NCBI GenBank assembly: GCA_000333855.2
Contig: CM007346.1
Span: 630,423 to 694,422, forward strand
Origin: Endotrypanum monterogeii
Taxonomy: Eukaryota; Euglenozoa; Kinetoplastea; Trypanosomatida; Trypanosomatidae
Length of the DNA: 64,000 bases
Direction: 5' to 3'
Below, in pieces: positions 17,274 to 27,600 of the stretch (position 1 is its first letter; the number at the start of each line of letters is the position of its first letter). Under the pieces are notes generated by a model. The model searched no databases. It saw nothing but the letters and a program-made list of their open reading frames with translations, and was not told the DNA's origin. The translations under genes were made by a program, and so were the position numbers.

Positions 17274-20200
17274 GCTTCTGTACACCGTTTATGCTTGGTT
17301 TCATAATATTTCCAACATTACACTGTTGAGCTACGCGGGAACAGGTTTCAATTTTTCTTTTCCCGTGTAGGTGGAGTGGAGCTGTGTGGACAGGGGGGGG
17401 GGAGTCATTACCTGTGGATCAAAACTGCTTTCTACAACCAGGCACAGCGATGTATTTCGCTGAGATGAGAAACAAATGAACCCCACGTTCTCCTCTTTTT
17501 ACTCAACGCCAAGCGGGCGGGGGGCTCTGCGTCGTGGATCGCTTCGCGGGGGCTTTTCGGCCTGCTGAGATGTGCGCTACCAATCAGCGCACCGTCCGTT
17601 AGCCATAACAGGTGCAAGGTTACCGGGCTCTTTCTTGAGGTGTCTGCCTTGCACTTGGTCGTTGGATTCTGCCTGCTCCGCTAGAGGTCATGTGTGCGAC
17701 TACGTACATGAGGATTGTTGCGCTTTCATGCCACCACGTGTGTTAGGGCTCTTTGGCTCCGCCCTGCTCCATTTCCCCCCTCCCCCCCTCTTTCTTTTAC
17801 GATGCTCTGCACATCTTCTCTCACCTTTGCATTCCCCTCCCTATTTGTTTCAGCTCTCACGGAACATTGGCAGCAAACAAAAAAAAGTAAATGAGTCGCA
17901 GCACACGCCATTGAGGGTGTGCATACAGACACGATAATGCTGGCATTCATTCTCTGATCCACAGTTGTGGTTTCATTTTATTCGTTCCTATAGCAACACA
18001 AGACCCGCACTGTGTCCGTGTGCCATCATCTCTTGTCGACACTACATATTCTTCCTTTTCCCAGCACTGCAGGGAGGAAGATAGGCATTACACTACCAGG
18101 AGCTGGCACCTGGTCAGAAGATGGCACCGCTTTTAGCCGGCCTATAGTCGTGGAGAAAACGGTGCACGATCATGGGGGGAGAGGGTGTCTGTGTCCAGGA
18201 GCTCGAGTCTCTAGTTCAACGTTTTTTCTTAGGTGGCTTACGCCGTTGCTCAGACCCTTTTCTTTCCTCCTCATCCCACTCGATGGGTTGTCGTCATGAT
18301 TTCTCAATGCTCAGTCGCAGTCTCAGGTCTTAGTCCCTTTGTCCGGCCTCCTCTTCCTTCTCCCCGGTAAAGGGATGCTCTCCCTATACGCTCCAGCAGC
18401 TTTGCCATGGAAAAAGTCGCTCAGTCATCACTCGGCCTCAGTCTTTTTTTTTTTTTGTCTCATATATATCGTGGACGCTCTGCATGCGACTCCTGCTTGT
18501 GGCGATTTTCAAAACTAATCGAGACGCTCTTGACAAATTCCAGGAAATTTGTTTTCCTGGCACCACCGCTCCAACTATTGGCCCACCTCTTTAGGGACTA
18601 ATGGGGGTAGGTAGGTGGGTGGGGTGCATTCCTCTCGGACTTCATCGCTTTTTCAAACCACGCGTGGGTGTCCCTTCTCCGTGCGCTATGTAACTACTCC
18701 TCTGCATCATGCCTTTTCACAAACCTCAAACTTTATCGTCTGCTTCCTGTTGTTTTGCCTCAACTCTTGAAACATTTCATTCCCTACGTGCATCCATCAC
18801 ATGCTCAACGTTTAAATGTAAATGCACACACACACACACATACACACCCACACACACCCACACACCGGTTTGTATCGGATCCTCGCGTAACATACGCAAC
18901 AGTTCAGTGTGTGTGTGTGTATGTGAGTTGCGCAACGCCAACACATCTGCACGATATCTTATATTTAGACGCGCCGCAACTGACGCGCATTCACACGAAA
19001 AGACGTTCGCGCACACGACACACTATATATATAGCTACTGTTTCACGCCACAGGGATAAAGGGCAATTTTGTATTTTTTTATCCCTGCGCGCTCGCGTAT
19101 TTATATTCCTACAGGTCTGTGCAGGAGGACCTGTCGCGTTTATTGGCGTGTGGCTGTGTTGCTTGTCTCTGTATGTGATTGAATCGAAAGAGGTAGCTTT
19201 GCACTCCGTGACGTGATCGTGGCAGGGGGTGCCTTCGTGCGGTAATCTACCTAACTGCTGTAACCACATACACCTGGAGGTGTCTCCTCCCCAGACACAT
19301 ACATACATACATACATACGCAGACAGACACACTGAAGTTTTTTTTTTCTGTTTTGAGTCTACCTCCATTTGTCTTTTTTTTTTTTCTCAACTGCTTCGCT
19401 TTTTGCTTTGTGTCTGCAGGTTGCTGTTTTTCTTTGCAGTGTATTTGTCTACACCTTCCCCCAGGATCGCGTGTGTATCTCCTTCGTTAACGAGAGCGTA
19501 TAGGTGGAGGCAAGGGTAGTTGAGTTGAGGGTAGCAACGAGAAGGAGTGCCACCCCTTCTAACCTAAGCACGCACAAAACAAAGAGGTGTCTGTAGCAGC
19601 GCACGCGTGCTCAGAAAATCTTTGGAGGAATAAGTGCACTGCGTGTGTTGAATTTTTTGATCATATCCTCTGTTTCGGCTTTGCTTTCCCTTTCTCAGAC
19701 GCTGGCGCGGCGTGCACACAAAGACGTGCGTTGGGAGGTGAAGTGATTTGGATTCGCTTCCCTGAGATTCCCTCTTTTCTGGTTCTACACAGCGTCGTAT
19801 CCCGAAGACGAATTTTTTAAAATTTTTCTCGTGCGCGCGTGTGCGAGCGTCGATCCTTTCGGTTGCTATCAATTTTGATCTTCCGAAAGGCTAATCTCGT
19901 TCTGTGGGATCCCCCCCTCCCTGCTCATCATTCCTTCCCTCACACTTTATTTCCCTCCTCTCTCTCTTTAGTGGGAGCTGCATCGCATCATATACATCCC
20001 CTCTGCCTGTCCGAATTTGTTAATTTGTGACGGAGGCTGTGAGTGTGTGTGCGCGCTCCTCTAACGAGGATTAAAAAAAAAAGGCAGATGCGTGACGGAC
20101 ACTTCGGTTCATTCCTCCTCTTTTGACACGAATCTCTCTATCCCTCGCCTTCCATTGCCTTCCTTGTACCCTCAGTGTAACCTCGCTCGTGGTTTTTTTT

Positions 20201-20806
20201 TTTTGTTGTTGTTGTTTTCTGCGTATGGTTAGTTTCTCGACTCTTGCTCCAATTCACACCCAACCCCTACTTTTTTTATTGTCTTTGTCTGTTTGTGTGT
20301 GTATTTGTGTATTTGTGTGTGTATTTGTTTCCTCAGGGACTGGTCTTGTTTCGTTTTTCTGAGTGGCTGTGCTTCCTCTCTATCTACCTATACCTATACC
20401 ACTCCTCCCTCGCCTATCTTTTTGTTGTGTGTATTCCGAGTGTTGCCTCTTTCTCTGTATGCGTGCAATTGTGGAAGTGTGTGGGCATTCTAAGTGTATA
20501 TTTCTCTCTTCTGGTGTGCTTCGTTTGTTGTCGTCTGTATCCGTAGACTAACGGGAGAAGTCTAACTGAATCGTTGACTCAATTGTCTCCTCCACTCTCT
20601 GACTTTCGCCGTTTTCTACGGAGCTGCATATCGCACTCTCTTCACCCCCTTTCTCTTTCTCCCTGACACACACAGACACAGACACAGACACAGGCTTTCT
20701 CTCGTAGTGCTTGTCAGTTGTCCTGCCCGATATTGTTCCGTGTGCTCATAGTGGGATTGTAGGTGCCGACGAACGTGTGTGTCGAGCAATTCCTCTTTTC
20801 AACATA

Positions 20807-20880
20807 ATATATATATATATATATATATTCCTCTTTGTATCTTGGAGCGAAAGTGTGTGTGTGTGTGTGTGTGTGTGTGT
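20807..20880. repeat. (TA)n and (TG)n microsatellites
   Basis: A TA run at about 20807-20828 is followed, 24 bases on, by a TG run at about 20853-20880 and then three CTGT repeats. Confidence 0.85.
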
Positions 20881-21526
20881 CTGTCTGTCTGTCTCATCGC
20901 CCACCACCCTGGCGACACCTTCTTGTTTGGCAAGAACATTCGGTGGCAACAACGGTGATCTGCTGCTGTTTTGTCTACCTGTATTCAGGCTTCTACCTCC
21001 TTTTCTTCCCACCTTTCCATCTCCCCTCCTTTTTTTTTATTTTTATTTTTATTTATTTTAATTGTCCCGGTGGCGTCTTCCCTACTCTGTATCGGTTCGC
21101 TTTATCGAACGCTTTTTCCTTTTTTCTTCCTCGAAGCCGACCTCCTCCTTCTCGTGTTCTATTATTACCTCTGCGGTAACTCACTCCTTTCCACCATTTT
21201 TTTTTTTTTGCATTTCTTCTTCACCTCACTTTGTGTGCATCGCTGTGTGTGTGTGTTGTCCCGGTCGCCTTGCCTTTCCGCGGTGAGTACTACTGCGTAT
21301 TGTCTTCTGCAGATACGACAGTTCCTTTCCCCACTTCCCTTTCCAATCTCCCTGCCATAGGATTTCTAACCTCTTTACCTTCATTGTTTGTGCTGCTCGT
21401 TTTTCTTCTGCTGCTGCTGCTGCTGCTGTGTACCTGTACATCCGTGTGCCAGACTGAACAAAAAGGTGAGGCTGCGTATCTTTCTCTCTCTCCCTTCCTT
21501 TCCTGCTACTTCCCTGGATACTGGGT

Positions 21527-21528
21527 AG
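21527..21528 (+). promoter_or_regulatory. Candidate spliced-leader acceptor AG for the DUF789-like gene
   Basis: First AG after the CT-rich tract at 21478-21515. The predicted 5' UTR is about 137 nt, and the first ATG in it is the short upstream ORF at 21658. Confidence 0.35.
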
Positions 21529-21657
21529 GTACGCACTCAAGCTCGTTGTAGAGTACAGGGGAGGGGGGGGGCAAAGGGCGTTGTCGGTCTCTGTAAGGCA
21601 ATATTTGAGTGTTTCTCTTCCGGAGAGGGTTGTCGACGTCGTTTTTACATCCTTTGC

Positions 21658-21669
21658 ATGTGTCAATGA
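21658..21669 (+). promoter_or_regulatory. Three-codon upstream ORF with ATGA overlap
   Basis: ATG TGT CAA TGA. Its stop (21667-21669) overlaps the main start codon (21666-21668) in the sequence ATGA. This places a terminating ribosome exactly on the main start and could allow termination-reinitiation. Confidence 0.5.
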
Positions 21670-24600
21670 AGAGTGTGGATCCCTACATCGCCTCTGGAAG
21701 TGGCTTCGCGTCAAGAGGGGCCACGCCTGCAGTTCAGCATGGTGCGTACAGAAATGGTGTGTTGTCGATGTCAGCTCCGATTCAGAGTTGCGCTGGTTCA
21801 GGGACAGTAGATGTTTTTGCAGGCGATACAACAGCTTCCACTAGTATGCACCCTCCACACTCAGCACTACCGTCATCGCAACTGGCGACCTCCGGCACCG
21901 ACGCCCAGTCGCCCAGCGTAGTCTCAGGCGGTTGCGGTGCTACTGCTGATAGTGCGGCAACATCGTCTATGACACCAATGTCCAGTGAGGCACCTGCTGC
22001 AGCGCGCAGTGGTATGTACCCCTCTTCACGGCGTCAGGGAGCAGCAGCGGCGGCGGCGTCAAGCAAAGCACGCACGACGCTGCCTAAAGGAGGTGCGGAC
22101 AGTGCGACTACTTCGACTGCGGTCGGTGGAGCAGAGGACGTCAATGTTGAGTCTTCGGCGTCGAGGGTAGGTTACACTTACAATTCCCACCACAACAGTA
22201 GGTACGGCAGTGGCGCGCAGAGCCACCAGTTCACGAACTCGAGGACCTGCGGCTATTACATGAGTCAGGGAGAAAACCCAGGCCCTGCGGGCGGTAGCAG
22301 TGCTTCCACAAGCATGCCTTACGCTTCCGCACTGGGTCCAATGACCGGCAGCAGCAGCAGCAGCTGCGGTGGGGCGGGTGACGGCCAGCCAATGCCAGGT
22401 TTTTTTTTCCCATGCCACTCATCCACCTCTGCCACAGTGAGTACCGAGCAGTTTCATAGTCCGCATCTCACTCGTTATCAGCAGTCACAGCGGCTTAACA
22501 CGTCGTCGCAACATTCTTCATATGTACAGCAGCAGCAGCTGCAGCCTTACGGGCCACCGATGTCCGACAAGGACCAGGGCAGCCGCGTCTTCCCAGTTTA
22601 TGGGCAACCGTCCTACCAGCCACAACAATATCCATCGCAACGACCGCAGCAGATGAGGCCCCTTCCGCCTCATATTCAGCCTTCCTATCAAAGCACGCTG
22701 GAGGAGGGCCAGCACCCTCGCTTCTACTCCGGTAACGGCGCTGACCAGCGTCACTGCGATGTCCGCACGGAGAGCAGCATTAGTACTAGGACGCAGAGCT
22801 ACAACCCGCACCAGCATCGCCCCCAGCGGCAATACGGATACCATCCGCCGCCGCCTCCGCTGCCGCCGTCCTCGGGCGAAGGAGATACCATCCACGGTCA
22901 GGGTAGAGGTGCGCAGAGCAGTATTCGAGGTGGCACTGCGGAGGACTATAACCAGCACTATGCTCCATGTCCGGTCTATCCATGCCAGATGTTTCCAAAC
23001 TCCCTGCAACAGCAGCAACAATCGCAGCAGCAGATGCATTCCTCTTACATGTCAAGGGAAGGCCCACCCTCCTTCCTTTCGGCATCACAGGGCTTTGCTC
23101 AGCTTCCCGCGAACAGAGTCAGTCAGTCTTGCAACGCGGCTGCCAGTGCGTATGATGAGAGCGACACCGTACAGGGAAGCACAACGGCGCGCTATGCGGG
23201 GGAAGTGAACGGACTTCCACCGAACAGAGGTAGTGCCATGTACAGTTCCGATGGCAATGGTGGTGGTGGGCACGCGTACGGTGCCACCTCAGGAGCGCTA
23301 TCCGCAGGCAATGGCAGTGCTGCTGTCGGCAGTGGTAGTGCAAGTGGCGGTTACTATGGTGCCAGCTACTCGAGTGGCTACACACCTGTATCACATTCGT
23401 TTCGAGCACGTGGCGTGCCGTACACATACGGATCTAGTGACATTTCTGGAGCACCGTTCGGTCGAGCCGCAGGCAAGAGCTTTCAACCCGCGTGCAGGGG
23501 CAGTTACCCCGCCCCGCAGCAAGGGGGCAGGTCTGGGATGGAGGGTGGCAGCCGGTCGTATCACGCATACGCAGCGAGCGGATTCCAGGGTTACCACCAG
23601 ACTGTAGAGAACACGATGGGTAACAGTGGCACTGGCACTGGGTACGGTTGCAGTACCGGTCATGCTATGCGACCGCAGCCGCCCATACCCTACCAAGGCC
23701 CATCCGTGTTAGAAGTTCCACCGGCATCATCTGCTGCCGCATCGCCACCTATATTTCAACGGTACCGTGGTAACGACGATCCACAGCAGTTGCCGCAACA
23801 ACAGTACCCGTGGGGAGGCAGCCTCTGCGCCACTGATCCCCGCTATGGGGGTGTTGGTGGTGGAACTAGTCTTGGGTGTGGCGTCCATGCATACGCATCC
23901 GCCTACGACCCTCAGCACCCCTTTCAGCAAGAACAGCAGAGGCACCGCCGCAACTACGGCGGCTCCTCGCCACCTCAGCGCAGAGGTGACACAGAGTCGG
24001 AAGGCACATCGATGCACGTCAGCCGCTATTCTCAGTACGCGCCGCAACAACCGGTGGCATCACATCGTGTGCAGGGTGCTTCTGAAGATGAAGGGGATTA
24101 TAATAGAACAGAGGTGCTTCCCTGGACACAGGAGTCTGCCAACACGGCCCTGGCGACATCAGTAAGGGGCCGGGTTCACAGCCGAAGCAGTAGCAGCGGC
24201 AACGGCCCCAGTGACAGCGGGGCTGGCGGCAGTGTCGCGCAGACCCCATCTCGAAGGAAAAAAAACAAAAAAGTGAACATTGATACAGCTCGGACACCGT
24301 CCGCTGCAAATGCTGGGGCAGCGCACGGTACCTTACCATGTGATAGTGGACCTTGCGAGGGCGGTAAGAGAGACGCTGCCGTCAACCCTGCTGCGCCGGG
24401 GTCTGCTAGAGGGGGCTCATGGCAGACGTCACCTCGAAAGGCCAGCACGCAGATGCTGGACGTTGCGTTGAGTCCACATGAGCCGCTTGTCTCGCTGGTG
24501 GTACAATTTCCTTCAAACAACTCGCCACGTCGTGGGGAACCACATCCACTAAATACTCATGGAGGAGACATCCGTGCCGCTGCAGCAGGTGGAAGTTCAA

Positions 24601-27600
24601 AGGGCGAGGATGACTTGGTGCATGCTGCCCATTGCCATAAGCTTCCCAATAGTGGCGCTCTTGCTGCGGTTCACGACAGCACTGATTCATTGCTAACCGC
24701 TGCAGAGGACGAAGTAGATGGGGAGGTGAATGCCGACCGGGTTACGGCGACTTTGAAGGGAGAAATTCATGGGAGAGCCTCACCAACCCTGACCGCAAGT
24801 CAAGAAGAATGTCACAGTGCAGAGGTATCGAGTAACGGAGGCCTCCGTGAGCTGCAGCAGAACAACAGCAGCACCGAGCGCTGTGTGCCTCACGCAAACC
24901 CCATCCCACACAGCAGTGTCAGTGGCAATGGGGTTCAAAAGTTTCTGCGTCGTTCTCCTCTGACGCAGTGTGTTGGCACGCCATTCCACACGTACATCTG
25001 CGGTGCTATTGTAGAGCAGGCGGCGCAGCTACAAGCAAGCGCGTCTCCAAAAGCCAGTCGCGGCACCGGGGCTCCTGCTGTCTGTGCAGATACTTCACCT
25101 GCGTCCCTCGCAACAACTTCATCACAGGTGCTACCGGTCAGCTACGCGCCTGTCCAACGTCTGCTTTTACGAGATGCGTCTAATGGACAGTGCAAGATGA
25201 ACGAGGGTGCCGACAAAAAGCTGGCGCGGTCATTCAGCGATAGTGGCGACGGTGGCTCAAATCATCTTTGCGTGTGTAGCGAGGAGGGCGTAGGCGTACC
25301 CCACACCAGCGCTGGGGCGGATGACGTAGAGGCGGCAGACAATGAAAGCACAGAAGGGGATCTGGGGACTGGGCCTGAGGGCTTTGGCGCACAGGATGTT
25401 GCGCAGCCCGGCGCAGCGTTTCTCACCGCCGATGAACCAGTGTATGGGAGTGAGGCATTCGACGCGGCCGCTTCCCCACTCCGATCTGGTACCGCGTCTG
25501 TGGACCGCTCTCCCCGGTCAGTTGGTGGTCGACCACAGCACGCATCTCTTTCAGCTCATCATCACAGCCACTATTTGCGTCGATCGACTCCCGTCTCCAA
25601 TGTTTCATCGCCTTCTGCACCGGCCCCGCAGCGCCACCAGGGCTACCATGGCACCTCTCCTTTCCTGCAGCCAGCCGCGATAGCGGTGTGTCGTGCACCA
25701 TCTCCTTTTCCGGGCGGTACCGATGCCGCAAATAGTTGCGTGCAACCAGCCGAAAAAAACGCGAGTGCAGTGCCGCCTCAACGGCTTCCCTGTGGGGGTG
25801 GAGGACACAGGATTCATCTGCATGGCGGTTGCGGCAGGTCTCGTGAGGGCAGCGGCGCGGCCGCAACCATGCAGCAGTGCCAACAACCTCCCATGGTTTC
25901 CCACTCTCAACACCATCGCCGTCACACATCGCTTGAACAGCATGATGGCCGTACTGACGTCATGGTGGAGGGGTCCTCCAAGGACGCTGAGGAGACCCCC
26001 CTCCAAAGCTGCCAAGATAACTCCAGTGTTAGTTGCAGCGACTTGAGCGTCTTGCAGCGTCAGCAGCAGACGCCACCAAGTGCAGGTGCAGGAGGTGGCC
26101 CAAGCGGCGGTCAGGTCGTCCCCGGCGGCGCTTCGCCCACGGCCTCCCCTACTACCGCTGGGTATGGCGCCCTGTTTCTGAATACACCCGGTCCAAACCC
26201 CACTCCGTTTTCGATTGGCCCTCCTGCGCGACTGGGGTCTGTGACACCATCGTTAAGCGGGCCGCCGCCACCGCCGCACCAACAGCAGCGGGCTGTGAAC
26301 AGCGGCGGCCTGAGTCGTGGTGCGACCAGCCCACCCGGCAGCTCTCAGCAAGGCAGCGCACACGGTCCAGCAATCAGTGCAAACAACATCGGTGGCAGTG
26401 GTCATCAGTTGACTTCTTCCACCCTTCACCACTACGCTCATTCCACGCACTCGAGCGGGTACCACGTCGGGTGCAATCAAATCGACTTGCAAGTGGGCGG
26501 TTCTCAGCCAATAGCGGCGACGCGGCCGCCGTACATATATGAGCATCATGTGGGGCAGGAATTACTGCTGGAGGAATATCATACATCCATGCCATTCAGC
26601 GCGGCGTCCTTTGGCAATATTGCCTGCCTTGTAGACGCCTTGTCTCCAAGGGTGCCGGTGGCTAGCGACCTTGAGTTCCCCTGCAATGAGGACCTGTGTC
26701 CACTGCTCTACCCCCGTGGCGGTAGAGATTTGCCTTCGCCACATGGCGGCGGCAGTCAGCACGGCTCTGTACAGGGAAGTCGTAGCAGCCACTGCGGCAC
26801 CTTTTCAGCCATTACAAATGAAGATGCGCGCCTCACCAGCGGGGCGGGGCCTGGTAGTATGATCGGCGGTGGTAGAGGCCAGGGAGGGCCAGCGCAGCTA
26901 GCACTTCCCTTGGCGCCGATGGACCGGGCGCGTTACTGGGATTTCACCGGTCCCTCCTACTCGGAGCCAGTGGTGACACTCAAGTCCATCTGGCAGAGCT
27001 TTGATAATCCATTCGGGTGCACGGTGAACCTTGCGGAGCCGATCTACCCGGCCCCTATGCGACCTGCAGAGAGCGAGCTGGTGTATTCGCCTCTTCTGAG
27101 CGGCTTTCGTATTCGTTTCCACCCAGCCTCGTCAGCGTACAAGCGACTCGCTGCATTGCGTGAGGTGCGCCGCCAGCGGCGTCGTGAAGAAGAGGCGGCG
27201 GCCCGTGGCGGTGCTTGTGGTTTAGTGGAAGACGAACCTGCAACGGCTGCTGTAGAGGGTGTGGCGTGCTCAGGTGACAGCAGTCATGCAGGCACTTCAT
27301 ATGCGGAGGAGGATGGGGTACTCACCTGGAGTGCCACGGATCGGCCCAACAATCGGAATGTAATTGTGGAACAGATTGTCGAGCTGGCGAGGTGCGACGA
27401 AAGCTACGCGGAGCTCCTAACCGCCACTACGGCGGATGTCGATCACCAGTCGTGGGTGGCGCTTATGTGGCAGCCAGTGTTCTGCGGTGGCCATTCCTCA
27501 AAGCATAGCTGCGGCACGTTCCTCGCCTACTACCTCTTGCGAGCACCGCGTCACTTGTTCCTCCCTTTCTCTGATAAAAGCGAAGGCGCCGCGATGAACA

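Larger units (their letters stand above)
17181..21665. other. Long gene-poor interval (about 4.5 kb)
   Basis: No protein gene is supported. Composition alternates: a (TC)n run (17247-17273), a more GC-rich and less repetitive island (about 17400-17730), a second such island (about 18060-18210), CA-rich repeats (18826-18866), T-rich blocks, a TA then TG tract (20807-20880), and (CTG)n at 21410-21428. Open frames here (for example 18668-19216, 182 codons) are full of translated dinucleotide repeats and give no domain. It could hold a long 3' UTR, a 5' UTR or non-coding RNA; I cannot identify any tRNA or snRNA by eye. Confidence 0.6.

Noticed and set aside
18668..19216. 182-codon frame in the gene-poor interval
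   Set aside because: Includes His-Thr runs translated from CA repeats and T-rich sequence; no recognisable protein.
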